7,159 nt of DNA from Actinomycetota bacterium (GCA_009701105.1 WLKU01000067.1:1-7159), one strand, 5' to 3'; shown: positions 1-6,851, numbered from the stretch's first letter. The notes: generated by a model not told the origin, from the sequence alone. A program made the numbers and translations.

Positions 1-695
1 CATGGTCTGGCATCTTTGGTTCTGTAACAAGCGGACCAGCATCTGAAGCACTGCGGCTGTCGTTGATCACCTCGGTGTTTGCAACGTTGATTGCATTGGT
101 GCTCGGGTTGCCGCTTGCGTGGGTTTTGGCGCGCATCGAGTTTCGAGGTCGATCGATGGTGCGAGCGCTCGTGATGCTGCCAATGGTGTTGCCTCCAGTC
201 GTCGGTGGTGTTGCTTTGCTCGGTGCTTACGGAAAATCCAATGGTCTTATTGGTGGATGGTTGTTTGATGTGTTTGGCTTGCAACTGACATTTTCTCCGC
301 TCGGAGTCGTTGTCGCCGAAGCATTTGTGGCTCTTCCATTTTTGGTCATGGCAGTCGAGAGTGGATTGCGATCAATTGACCCACGTTTTGAGGAGTCTGC
401 TGCAACGATGGGGTTGGGGCCAAGTGAGAGATTTTTGAAAGTGACGCTCAGACTGCTTGCGCCTTCGTTGATTGCCGGAGTTGCTGTTGCGTGGGCTCGG
501 GCGCTTGGAGAATTTGGCGCGACAATTACATTTGCCGGAAACATAGAGGGAAGAACTCAGACCACGCCACTCGCTGTTTATTTGCTGCTCGAGAGTGACC
601 CTGAAGCTGCCTACGCATTGAGTTTTGTGTTACTTGCAGTATGCGTTGCTGTGCTTGTCGCCATGCGCGGAAGTTGGATGGGTAGGCGGCCATGA
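1..695 (+). CDS. modB: Molybdate-type ABC transporter permease ModB, 5' end missing
   Basis: Inner-membrane permease subunit that forms the channel of a molybdate (or related oxyanion) importer with ModC and a binding protein. The frame is open to the left edge (first full codon at 3, reading WSGIFGS), so the true start lies outside. The TTG at 63 is only the first possible start codon inside the window. The visible 230 residues contain several hydrophobic helices and the cytoplasmic EAA loop (EESAATMG at 390-413), which docks on the ATPase. After it comes the stretch ARALGEFGATITFAGN and then GRTQTTPLAVY, the form typical of ModB rather than of the sulfate permeases CysT/CysW. The stop overlaps the modC start as ATGA (692-695), so the two are translationally coupled. 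Tungstate specificity cannot be excluded. The family call is secure; the exact substrate is inferred. Confidence 0.9.
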   Translation, partial: WSGIFGSVTSGPASEALRLSLITSVFATLIALVLGLPLAWVLARIEFRGRSMVRALVMLPMVLPPVVGGVALLGAYGKSNGLIGGWLFDVFGLQLTFSPLGVVVAEAFVALPFLVMAVESGLRSIDPRFEESAATMGLGPSERFLKVTLRLLAPSLIAGVAVAWARALGEFGATITFAGNIEGRTQTTPLAVYLLLESDPEAAYALSFVLLAVCVAVLVAMRGSWMGRRP

Positions 696-1396
696 GTCTG
701 GTGTTAAAAGGCTCTGTGCGTCAAGGTCGTCTGATTCTTGACCTGGACATCGACATTGGTGATGAAGTTGTTGGGATCAGCGGTGCAAATGGAATTGGTA
801 AGACAACGTTTCTAAGAGTGTTGGCTGGTCTGCTGCCTCTTGATGTTGGCATTCTGCAGGTAAATGGAAATGTATTAGACAGTGCATTAGACAGTGCATT
901 AGACAGTGCTGATCGTCAGGTATTCGTTCCTGCTCACCTACGAAATGTTGGAATGGTGTTTCAAGACAACGTGCTTCTGCCGTTTTTATCGGCACTTGAC
1001 AATGTCGCGTATCCGATGATGGCAACAGGCGTTGGTCGACAACAGGCTCAACAACTTGCCATTGATGCAATGGATCAGCAGGGCATTGGTCATCTGGCGC
1101 AAATGAAGCCCATGCAGCTTTCGGGTGGCCAACAACAGCGTGTTGCCCTCGTGAGAGCATTGATCAACAAGCCTCAATTGGTTTTATTGGATGAGCCACT
1201 TTCGGCTCTTGATGTAGACGCTCGTCGCGAAGTGCGCAGGTGGTTAAGAGACCAATTGAAGTCATTACCTGGAACCAAATTTGTTGTGACTCATGATCGT
1301 CTCGATATCGCTGAGTTGTGTGATCGTGAGATTGCCTTTATGCAACCGCAATCGCAGTTGTCGGACAACGAGACGCAGACCACTATTGTTCGGTAG
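692..1396 (+). CDS. modC: ABC transporter ATP-binding protein ModC, short form without TOBE domain
   Basis: Cytoplasmic ATPase that powers the ModB permease. All nucleotide-binding motifs are intact: Walker A GANGIGKT (residues 31-38), Q-loop Q91 in MVFQDN, signature LSGGQ (143-147), Walker B LVLLDE (163-168), D-loop SALD and H-loop H201 (VVTHD). The protein is 234 aa, whereas classical ModC (E. coli type, about 350 aa) carries a C-terminal TOBE/molybdate-binding domain. Here the chain ends about 33 residues after the H-loop, so that regulatory domain is absent. Between Walker A and the Q-loop, residues 62-73 read LDSA three times, encoded by a perfect 12-bp triplicate. One copy would match the usual ModC spacing. 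The ATG at 692 overlaps the modB stop. The following hydrolase begins directly after the TAG stop in the same frame. The ModC call rests on motifs plus the ModB neighbour. Confidence 0.9.
   Translation: MSLVLKGSVRQGRLILDLDIDIGDEVVGISGANGIGKTTFLRVLAGLLPLDVGILQVNGNVLDSALDSALDSADRQVFVPAHLRNVGMVFQDNVLLPFLSALDNVAYPMMATGVGRQQAQQLAIDAMDQQGIGHLAQMKPMQLSGGQQQRVALVRALINKPQLVLLDEPLSALDVDARREVRRWLRDQLKSLPGTKFVVTHDRLDIAELCDREIAFMQPQSQLSDNETQTTIVR
874..909 (+). repeat. Three perfect tandem copies of a 12-bp unit inside modC
   Basis: The unit ATTAGACAGTGC occurs at 874-885, 886-897 and 898-909 with no mismatch. It is in frame and encodes LDSA repeats at ModC residues 62-73, in the segment between Walker A and the Q-loop. 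Because the unit length is a multiple of three, gain or loss of copies keeps the protein readable. The identical copies suggest recent slippage expansion. Confidence 0.95.
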
Positions 1397-2326
1397 GTGA
1401 ACAACTTGCAGGGACTCGATGTCAGAGTCGCATCGCTGGTGGGCGATCATGTTGAAACCGACACAACCCTTGCCGTAGTTGTGCAACATCGTGGAGAGGT
1501 TGTGGCTGAGGCTTATGCCGAGGGAGTAACAGCTGACACCACGTTGATCTCGTGGTCGATGGCCAAATCAATCACTCACGCGCTAGTGGGAATGGCTCAG
1601 ATGGATGGGTTGCTCGACGTGCGGGCGCCAACGGGAATTGCCCAGTGGCAAAACGATGACCGCAGGCTGATCACGTTGCAGCATTTGCTCGAGATGCGCA
1701 GTGGTCTTGCCTGGATAGAGGATTATGTCGAGGGCAACGAGTCTGATGTGATTGACATGTTGTTTGGTAGCGGCAAAGAAGATCATGCCACGCATGCAAT
1801 GAATCAACCATTGGCAAGCACGCCAGGAAGCGAGTGGTATTACTCGTCTGGCACCACCAACATCGTTGCGCGGCTGCTTGGCGATGCACTGGGCAACACG
1901 ACGCATGCATTTATTCAGACGCGTCTATTTGATGCGATTGACATGTCGAGTGCTACAGCACAGTTTGACGCTGCCGGAACATTTGTGGGCTCGTCATATG
2001 TGTATGCAACTGCACGAGACTTCGCCAAGTTTGGCGAGCTGTATCTGCGCGATGGCATGTGCGATGGAAGGCGAATTTTGCCAGTTGGGTGGGTGGATCA
2101 TGCTCGCGCACAAACGGTGATTGATGAAGAAACTGGACAGGGATACGGCGCACATTGGTGGACACAGCCTGGCGAACCAAATTCCCTCATTGCATCGGGC
2201 TATGAAGGTCAACAGATTTTGGTGTTACCCGAACGCGACTTGGTGATTGTGCGACTAGGAAAAACAGTTTCTGAAAAAAGAGACGCTGTACGCGCTGGCT
2301 TGTACGAGATTGCGCGGATGTTTTAA
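1397..2326 (+). CDS. Beta-lactamase-fold serine hydrolase (class C / NylB-like)
   Basis: A 309-aa serine hydrolase of the beta-lactamase/penicillin-binding-protein superfamily (Pfam PF00144 type), resembling 6-aminohexanoate-dimer hydrolases and esterases more than true beta-lactamases. The SxxK motif is S54-M-A-K57 (nucleophile and general base). The Tyr motif lies in EWYYSSGTTN (Y148/Y149). The third motif appears as SGYEGQQ (267-272), replacing KTG/HxG as in many esterase-type members, followed by the strand DLVIVRLG (281-288). There is no signal peptide, so it is probably cytoplasmic. The GTG start at 1397 abuts the modC TAG stop and shares its frame. No good Shine-Dalgarno is visible, so translational coupling is likely. 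Length and N-terminus suit the family without an upstream extension. The substrate is unknown, and a direct role in molybdate uptake is not evident. It may simply be co-transcribed. Confidence 0.82.
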   Translation: MNNLQGLDVRVASLVGDHVETDTTLAVVVQHRGEVVAEAYAEGVTADTTLISWSMAKSITHALVGMAQMDGLLDVRAPTGIAQWQNDDRRLITLQHLLEMRSGLAWIEDYVEGNESDVIDMLFGSGKEDHATHAMNQPLASTPGSEWYYSSGTTNIVARLLGDALGNTTHAFIQTRLFDAIDMSSATAQFDAAGTFVGSSYVYATARDFAKFGELYLRDGMCDGRRILPVGWVDHARAQTVIDEETGQGYGAHWWTQPGEPNSLIASGYEGQQILVLPERDLVIVRLGKTVSEKRDAVRAGLYEIARMF

Positions 2327-2331
2327 CTAAA

Positions 2332-3876
2332 TCAACTGAGACCAAGGCGCACAAGTTGATCTTGTGGAGCATCAACACTGTTGAGTGCTACTCGCAACAA
2401 CTCTGCAGAATCGCGCTCAGCTTTGCCATCCACTCGATTTGATTGCTCAGCCATGTCTTCGCGACGATCAAACAGTAAGTGTTCAAAATCTTTGCCCATT
2501 GCCCAGAACGGCAGGAGATCGCCTTCGCGGAATGGTTGACGAATGACAGGAATTGTGGATCCAGGCATTTTGTCGAGGAAAGCTCGCTCGTCGGGCACGG
2601 GTAGTCGCAAATTTGGATATTTAGAAATTGGCATGGTGCTCCAACGGTTTGACCACATCGAGAGCGGAGTGTTTGCGCCAACTGGGCCGCGGGTGTAGCG
2701 CCACTGATCGGTCACGAGTTGTACTTCGCGACCCCACACGCCGGTGAGCAACCAATCTCGCACCGATTTAGCAGCACCACTGATGAGCGGCACAAGTGAA
2801 GAGCCATGGGTGCGGTGATTGATGGTTGCACCAAACATATCGGCAAGTGTGGCGTGAATATCGGTAGATGTTGTGAGTGCATCAATGCTGGTTGGTGCAG
2901 CCCCCGGCCAGGCAACAATCAATGGAATGTGACCGAGCGGTTTGTGTACGGGCACTGATGGCTTGCCCCACACATCGCGGCCTTGCTCATCGATGTCGCC
3001 CAAGTAGTGACCGTGATCTGTGCACAGAATCACTGCTGTATCTGCCCATGCGTTCGTTGTGTCGAGAGCATCGAGCACTTTGCCAAGCCAATGGTCGATC
3101 ATCGAAAGTTTTGAACCGTACTGCGCACGAATTTGGTGTGCTTCACGATTGGTGATCACGCCGTCGGCCTGGGCATTGACGGCATACGGCGGCCAGATCA
3201 TGTGTTGGCCTTCCCACGTATCGTCATAACGCATCGCCCATTCTTCTGGCGTGTCAAACGGTTCGTGTGGATCAAACTCGTCGACGAACAACATGAAGCG
3301 CTCGCCATTGGCGCGGTGATGCGGAGAATCCTCAATCAGCCACTTGGTGGCGGCCTGCATGGTGCGAGGGCCTGGGTAATCTTCTTCACCCTTGAACCAG
3401 CCGCGCGAGTTGTCGTAGTGCGTGTGGCCTCTACCAAATGTCGGTGCGCCAATCCAGCTCGCATCTGGTCGTGTCTTCCACGCATCACTTTCGTGACCGC
3501 GCTCATACGACCACGCAGCGAAATCGGAGTGGAAGTTTTCTCCGCCAACTTCGAAGAGGTGGGGGTGATCGGTAATGAGGTTTGTCACTACGCCGGCACG
3601 ACGAAGCGCAACAGTGATCGCTTCTTCCCAGATTTCAATCGAGCCCCACGGCTTCCACAAAAAATCCCATGCACCAACCAAGATGTCGTGGCGCGCGGGG
3701 ATGCACGGCAATGAGCCAGTGTGGTGGTTGGTGAATTTGAGAGAGCGAGCCGCAAGACGATCGATATTTGGAGTGTCAAATGATGTGCCGCCATATGCAC
3801 CGAGTTCGTGGCGATTGAGACTGTCGAGCAGCAGGACGATGACGTTTTTGGGCTGGTGCACTACGGGCATGTTCAT
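2332..3876 (-). CDS. Cysteine-type (formylglycine) sulfatase
   Basis: A 514-aa type I sulfatase of the alkaline-phosphatase fold, hydrolysing a sulfate ester. The activation motif is C58-I-P-A-R62 in GSLPCIPARHDIL. C58 should be oxidised to formylglycine by a separate generating enzyme, which is not in the window. Likely metal ligands are D18 (LLLDSLN, where many sulfatases have DD) and D287-H288 (CTDHGH). HEP at 204-206 and HKPLGHIPLIV at 311-321 are further family landmarks, and the C-terminal FDRREDMAEQSN resembles the usual sulfatase end motif. There is no signal peptide: the early hydrophobic run VIVLLLD is the first beta strand, so a cytoplasmic enzyme is likely. The ATG at 3876 overlaps the upstream transporter stop (ATGA), so the pair is co-translated. 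It converges on the serine hydrolase with a 5-bp gap. The substrate is unknown. Phosphonate monoester hydrolases share the motif, so phosphonate/phosphodiester activity remains possible. Confidence 0.9.
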   Translation of the reverse strand: MNMPVVHQPKNVIVLLLDSLNRHELGAYGGTSFDTPNIDRLAARSLKFTNHHTGSLPCIPARHDILVGAWDFLWKPWGSIEIWEEAITVALRRAGVVTNLITDHPHLFEVGGENFHSDFAAWSYERGHESDAWKTRPDASWIGAPTFGRGHTHYDNSRGWFKGEEDYPGPRTMQAATKWLIEDSPHHRANGERFMLFVDEFDPHEPFDTPEEWAMRYDDTWEGQHMIWPPYAVNAQADGVITNREAHQIRAQYGSKLSMIDHWLGKVLDALDTTNAWADTAVILCTDHGHYLGDIDEQGRDVWGKPSVPVHKPLGHIPLIVAWPGAAPTSIDALTTSTDIHATLADMFGATINHRTHGSSLVPLISGAAKSVRDWLLTGVWGREVQLVTDQWRYTRGPVGANTPLSMWSNRWSTMPISKYPNLRLPVPDERAFLDKMPGSTIPVIRQPFREGDLLPFWAMGKDFEHLLFDRREDMAEQSNRVDGKAERDSAELLRVALNSVDAPQDQLVRLGLS

Positions 3877-4781
3877 TGCAAAACCGCTGATGGCTGTGAT
3901 CGTGTTTCATGAACACCTAGATACACGAGGGCGCCGACTACAAAAACTGCACCAACGCCCTGTTGCAGGCTGAACACTTCATTGAGAAACAAGATTCCTG
4001 CAGCAATGTTGAGCACGGGTTCCACGGTGTTGACCACCGAAGTGGTGTTTGGTCCGAGGATTTTGAGTCCAGCAAAAAGTGATGACGTACTGAGCACAGT
4101 AGAAAATGTTGCGAGTGCGCCAATCCACAACCATCCGGCCATGTGCTGCGGAAACAAGACTGGGGTAGAAGAAGGTGCGAGCAGCCAATACAGCCAGAAC
4201 GCCGCAGCAGCACCAGCCATCACAAATGTGACTCCGGTGTAGAGGTCGGTTTTTTTGAATGCACGCGAACCGCTGAGAGTGTAAAACGTGTAGGTCAGTG
4301 ACGACAAGAGAATCAAAATAACGCCTTTGGTCGTTGCATTACCTGGTTGGTTTACGGTGATGGCAACACCAATCATTGCTGAAACGAGAGAAAAAATCGT
4401 TTGGCGTTTTGGTTTCGTCTTAAAGACGGCCCAACCAATGAGCACAACAAAAACTGGGTAGATGTACCAAATAACGATGGAAACCCCACTGGACATATTT
4501 TCAATTGCGGTGAAATAGAAGAAGGCCGCACCGGAATATCCAATCGCGCCGAGCAAAAAAAGCTCGAACATCAAGCGGGGTTGAGGCCAAACTCGTTGAC
4601 CGCTAGAAAATTGGCGTATGAGAAGCATCAGCACCGATGCAACGGTGAACCTCACTATCAGAACGCCAACTGTATTTGCCCCACTTTCGTATGAGCGTTT
4701 GGAAAATGTAGGTGCCATCGAGAAGCCCAAGCTGGAGAGAAAAACCAAAGCAAAGCCGAGTAAGCGTTGGTTCTTGAGCAT
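3873..4781 (-). CDS. EamA/DMT-superfamily transporter, ten membrane helices
   Basis: A 302-aa inner-membrane transporter of the drug/metabolite transporter superfamily (two EamA domains, about residues 9-143 and 152-289). Ten hydrophobic helices can be traced, roughly at 7-27, 36-56, 70-92, 97-119, 128-144, 152-172, 182-203, 214-233, 247-268 and 273-290. The second repeat carries the family-typical end LGPNTTSVVNTVEPVLNIAAG followed by LFLNEVFSLQQGVGA. Members export or import small metabolites, amino acids or nucleosides, and the substrate cannot be read from sequence. It is the first gene of a two-gene operon and its stop overlaps the sulfatase start. The ATG at 4781 has no convincing Shine-Dalgarno. 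A TANNNT-like hexamer six bases upstream suggests a leaderless mRNA. It is divergent from the amidase. Confidence 0.88.
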   Translation of the reverse strand: MLKNQRLLGFALVFLSSLGFSMAPTFSKRSYESGANTVGVLIVRFTVASVLMLLIRQFSSGQRVWPQPRLMFELFLLGAIGYSGAAFFYFTAIENMSSGVSIVIWYIYPVFVVLIGWAVFKTKPKRQTIFSLVSAMIGVAITVNQPGNATTKGVILILLSSLTYTFYTLSGSRAFKKTDLYTGVTFVMAGAAAAFWLYWLLAPSSTPVLFPQHMAGWLWIGALATFSTVLSTSSLFAGLKILGPNTTSVVNTVEPVLNIAAGILFLNEVFSLQQGVGAVFVVGALVYLGVHETRSQPSAVLQ

Positions 4782-4788
4782 TGCTCAA
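4774..4788. promoter_or_regulatory. 15-bp palindrome over the transporter start codon, possible operator
   Basis: TTGAGCA-T-TGCTCAA is a perfect 7+1+7 inverted repeat whose centre is the first base pair of the EamA transporter ATG. It sits in the divergent transporter/amidase region and abuts a TANNNT hexamer, where a repressor would block initiation. No regulator gene lies nearby, and a 7-bp inverted repeat can occur by chance in 7 kb, so the role is inferred. Confidence 0.3.
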
Positions 4789-4793
4789 ATCTA
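4788..4793 (-). promoter_or_regulatory. Candidate -10 element for a leaderless transporter mRNA
   Basis: On the minus strand TAGATT fits the TANNNT -10 pattern and ends six bases before the EamA ATG, the spacing expected when transcription starts at the start codon. No -35 match is seen 16-18 bases further upstream, and no Shine-Dalgarno is present. Leaderless transcripts are common in actinobacteria. Confidence 0.35.
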
Positions 4794-4854
4794 GTTGCGA
4801 TGGGATGTGCGATGAGATCTCGGATGGGTGGCGGGACTAAATTGGAAAGCAACC

Positions 4855-4860
4855 AAGGGG
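4855..4860 (+). promoter_or_regulatory. Ribosome binding site deciding the amidase start
   Basis: AAGGGG lies five bases before the ATG at 4866 and is the strongest Shine-Dalgarno-like match in the region. It supports that start over the upstream in-frame TTG at 4767. Confidence 0.7.
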
Positions 4861-4865
4861 ACAAT

Positions 4866-6272
4866 ATGGCAAACGAACTATGGCGTAAATCGGCTCTCGA
4901 GTTAGCAGCTGACATTAGATCCAAAAAAGTAACCAGCCGAGAGGTTGTAGACGCACACCTTGAGCGCATCGCTCAAGTCAACCCGCATGTCAATGCGGTC
5001 GTGCGAGTGCTGGCTATTGAAGCACGAGCAGGTGCGGATGCTGCTGACGCCGCAGTCAAGGCTGGCGATCAACTTGGCGTGTTTCATGGCGTGCCATTTA
5101 CGATCAAAGAAAACATCGATGTCGTTGGGTATCCAACGACGCAGGGCATTCCGGCACTTGCCGAAGCAATCCCATCGCTCAATGCGCCAGCCGTTGACCG
5201 CATGCTCGGTGCTGGTGCCATACCAATTGGTCGCACCAATCTTCCAGACTTAGGGCTACGAATTCACACCGATTCGACACTGTATGGTCGCACCAAAAAC
5301 CCGTGGAAGTCTGACCGCACAGCAGGTGGCTCAAGTGGCGGTGAGGGTGCTGCACTCGCCAGTGGCATGTCACCAATTGGACTCGGTAACGATATTGGTG
5401 GCTCGCTGCGTAACCCTGCGCACTGTTGTGGCATTGCATCGATCAAGCCATCAACCGGCGTGATTCCTGATGCAAATCAATTCCCAATCGAAGATGTAGG
5501 ACTGAGTTCGCAGTTGATGCTCAATCAAGGAGTGATGGCGCGCACGATTGCCGATGTGCGCGCAGGACTCATGGTTGTTGCAGGTCAACACTCTCGAGAC
5601 CCAATCAGTGTTCCTGCAGTGCTCACCGACTTAAAGCCTGGGCAAAAGTTGCGCATTGCAGTGATGGCAACACCACCAGGCGGCAGCACACATGCCGGTG
5701 TCGCAGATGTGGTTCGCAAAGCAGCAGACGCATTGTCAAATGCTGGACATGACGTCGTCTTGGCAACGCCTCCAGATTTTGAACTTGCATGCGAAGTATG
5801 GAAGGCACAACTGTACGGAGAGCTTGAGTTGCAGCGCCCGTTACTAGAGATGGTGATGGGAGAGGGCGGTCGAAAGTTCGTTGATCTCACCACACTCAGT
5901 AGTACAAAAGTAGATTTTGCAGCGTGGGTAAATGCGCAACTGCAGCGAAACAGCCTTGGGCGCAAGTGGGGTCTGTGGTTTGACGAGTACCCGATCTTGC
6001 TTTGTCCAACATGGACGCAGCCACCGTTTGTATTTGACTTTGATATCGAGAATGAAGCCAATGCACTAGCAACTGTTGAGTTGATGCGACCTGTGTTGCC
6101 AGCAAATTTGCTTGGACTTCCTGCAGTGGTGGTGCCGGGCGGAATGGCCGACTCGCTTCCAGTGGGAGTGCAGGTAATTGGTGCTCGTTACACCGACTTG
6201 CGTTGCTTATCAATCGCTGAGCAGATCGAATCGGCGTGCGGTTTAGACACGCCGATCGATCCGATCAACTAG
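4866..6272 (+). CDS. Amidase signature family hydrolase (FAAH-like)
   Basis: A 468-aa amidase hydrolysing a C-N amide bond with a Ser-cisSer-Lys triad. The triad is K81 (FTIKEN), cis-Ser S156 in GGSSGG, and nucleophile S180 in DIGGSLR. The spacings of 75 and 24 residues equal those of FAAH (K142, S217, S241). Following SIKPSTGVIP is the usual continuation. The length is normal for the family, and no signal peptide or N-terminal membrane helix is present, so it is likely cytoplasmic. The frame is open back to a TTG at 4767, but that would add 33 residues of unlike composition and overlap the divergent gene. The ATG at 4866 has a good ribosome site (AAGGGG at 4855-4860), so it was chosen. It appears to be a single-gene unit with no GatC/GatB neighbours, so a role as the tRNA amidotransferase GatA is unlikely. 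The substrate is unknown. Confidence 0.9.
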   Translation: MANELWRKSALELAADIRSKKVTSREVVDAHLERIAQVNPHVNAVVRVLAIEARAGADAADAAVKAGDQLGVFHGVPFTIKENIDVVGYPTTQGIPALAEAIPSLNAPAVDRMLGAGAIPIGRTNLPDLGLRIHTDSTLYGRTKNPWKSDRTAGGSSGGEGAALASGMSPIGLGNDIGGSLRNPAHCCGIASIKPSTGVIPDANQFPIEDVGLSSQLMLNQGVMARTIADVRAGLMVVAGQHSRDPISVPAVLTDLKPGQKLRIAVMATPPGGSTHAGVADVVRKAADALSNAGHDVVLATPPDFELACEVWKAQLYGELELQRPLLEMVMGEGGRKFVDLTTLSSTKVDFAAWVNAQLQRNSLGRKWGLWFDEYPILLCPTWTQPPFVFDFDIENEANALATVELMRPVLPANLLGLPAVVVPGGMADSLPVGVQVIGARYTDLRCLSIAEQIESACGLDTPIDPIN

Positions 6273-6291
6273 TTCTTAGAGCCTCTGATCG

Positions 6292-6489
6292 TCAGACAAC
6301 AACGACGTTCTGGGCTTCTTCACCCTTGCGGCCCGGTGCAACGTCGAACTCTACGGCTTGCCCCTCGAACAAAGACTTGTAGCCTTCGCCCTTGATGTTG
6401 GAAAAGTGTACGAATACGTCTTCGCCACCATCACGTGAGATGAAGCCATAACCCTTCTCAGCGTTGAAAAATTTAACGGTACCTCGCAT
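6292..6489 (-). CDS. Cold-shock domain protein (CspA family)
   Basis: A 65-aa single-domain cold-shock protein that binds single-stranded RNA/DNA and acts as an RNA chaperone in the cytoplasm. RNP1 is KGYGFI (residues 12-17) and RNP2 is VFVHF (25-29). The C-terminus ([15 protein letters not shown]) matches the usual bacterial form. The frame is open further upstream to 6591, but the conserved start MRGTVKFFN at 6489 is the family start, and the extra 34 codons are 5' untranslated sequence. On the mRNA the ATG is preceded four bases away by AGAGAAAA, within a long purine-only leader. It converges on the amidase with a 19-bp gap. It may be a housekeeping or stress RNA chaperone; cold induction is not shown by the sequence. 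Confidence 0.95.
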   Translation of the reverse strand: MRGTVKFFNAEKGYGFISRDGGEDVFVHFSNIKGEGYKSLFEGQAVEFDVAPGRKGEEAQNVVVV

Positions 6490-6851
6490 TGGATTTTCTC
6501 TTTTCTTTTCTTTTGTTTTGAATTGTGTACGAACTTGCCTAGGTGGCAAATCCATTACTAAGACTATGAGATTTTGTGGCAGATAGCACATATTTGTCCA
6601 AGTCGGGCAAATTGGGTGACCGCACGAGGGTCATGCCTAGAGCGCAAACATCGGGTGCTTTTTGGTACTGAATATTTGGCTCAGGCTCGCTCATTACAAG
6701 GGTTTGCGACCAGATGGCAGTGAAAGAGCGCGGGTGAGTCGGGTGGCGGTCAGTGAAGTGGAAGGCGCAATTGCGAAGGGATCTGGAAAATTTTCTATTT
6801 CAATCCAAGCTTGGTTGATCAAATAGTCTGTTCGCTAACGGCTGGGGGCTT
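6490..6851. other. Intergenic region between divergent csp and phosphotransferase genes
   Basis: This 362-bp stretch holds the csp leader and presumably both divergent promoters. It contains an imperfect operator-like inverted repeat TTGCC-5-GGCAA (6535-6549), a minus-strand TANNNT hexamer (TAGTCT, 6566-6561) and a plus-strand one (6824-6829). None has a matching -35 box, so no promoter is called. A short open frame from TTG 6662 to TAG 6826 (54 codons) reads rather protein-like but has no recognised family or ribosome site. No tRNA, terminator or mobile-element end is seen. Confidence 0.55.
6494..6514 (-). promoter_or_regulatory. Purine-only leader tract of the cold-shock gene
   Basis: On the mRNA strand this is 21 consecutive A/G bases made of AAAAG-like units, ending four bases before the csp ATG. 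It contains a weak Shine-Dalgarno (AGAGAA). Such an unstructured A-rich leader could favour ribosome and S1 binding; that role is inferred. Confidence 0.5.

Noticed and set aside
2324..2334. Bidirectional terminator between the convergent hydrolase and sulfatase genes
   Set aside because: The gap is 5 bp and no stem-loop with a T-run is seen there.
3133..3714. 193-codon plus-strand open frame opposite the sulfatase
   Set aside because: It lies entirely antisense to a well-supported sulfatase with intact motifs, and its translation shows no recognisable domain.
4767..4865. N-terminal extension of the amidase from TTG 4767
   Set aside because: It would overlap the divergent transporter gene, has no ribosome site, and adds sequence unlike amidases. 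ATG 4866 has a good Shine-Dalgarno.
5585..6061. 158-codon minus-strand open frame opposite the amidase
   Set aside because: It is antisense to the amidase, Ser/Thr-rich and low in recognisable structure; a by-product of codon bias on the other strand.
6284..6296. Small hairpin TCTGA-TCG-TCAGA between the amidase and csp ends as a terminator
   Set aside because: The stem is only 5 bp with no following T-run on either strand, and it overlaps the csp stop codon. Too weak to call.
6535..6549. TTGCC-5-GGCAA inverted repeat upstream of csp
   Set aside because: Short 5-bp arms occur often by chance and no regulator or promoter context supports it. Mentioned only in the intergenic entry.
6490..6591. 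34-codon N-terminal extension of the cold-shock protein
   Set aside because: The conserved family start is at 6489. The upstream part is a purine-rich leader giving a Lys/Glu-rich string with no domain.
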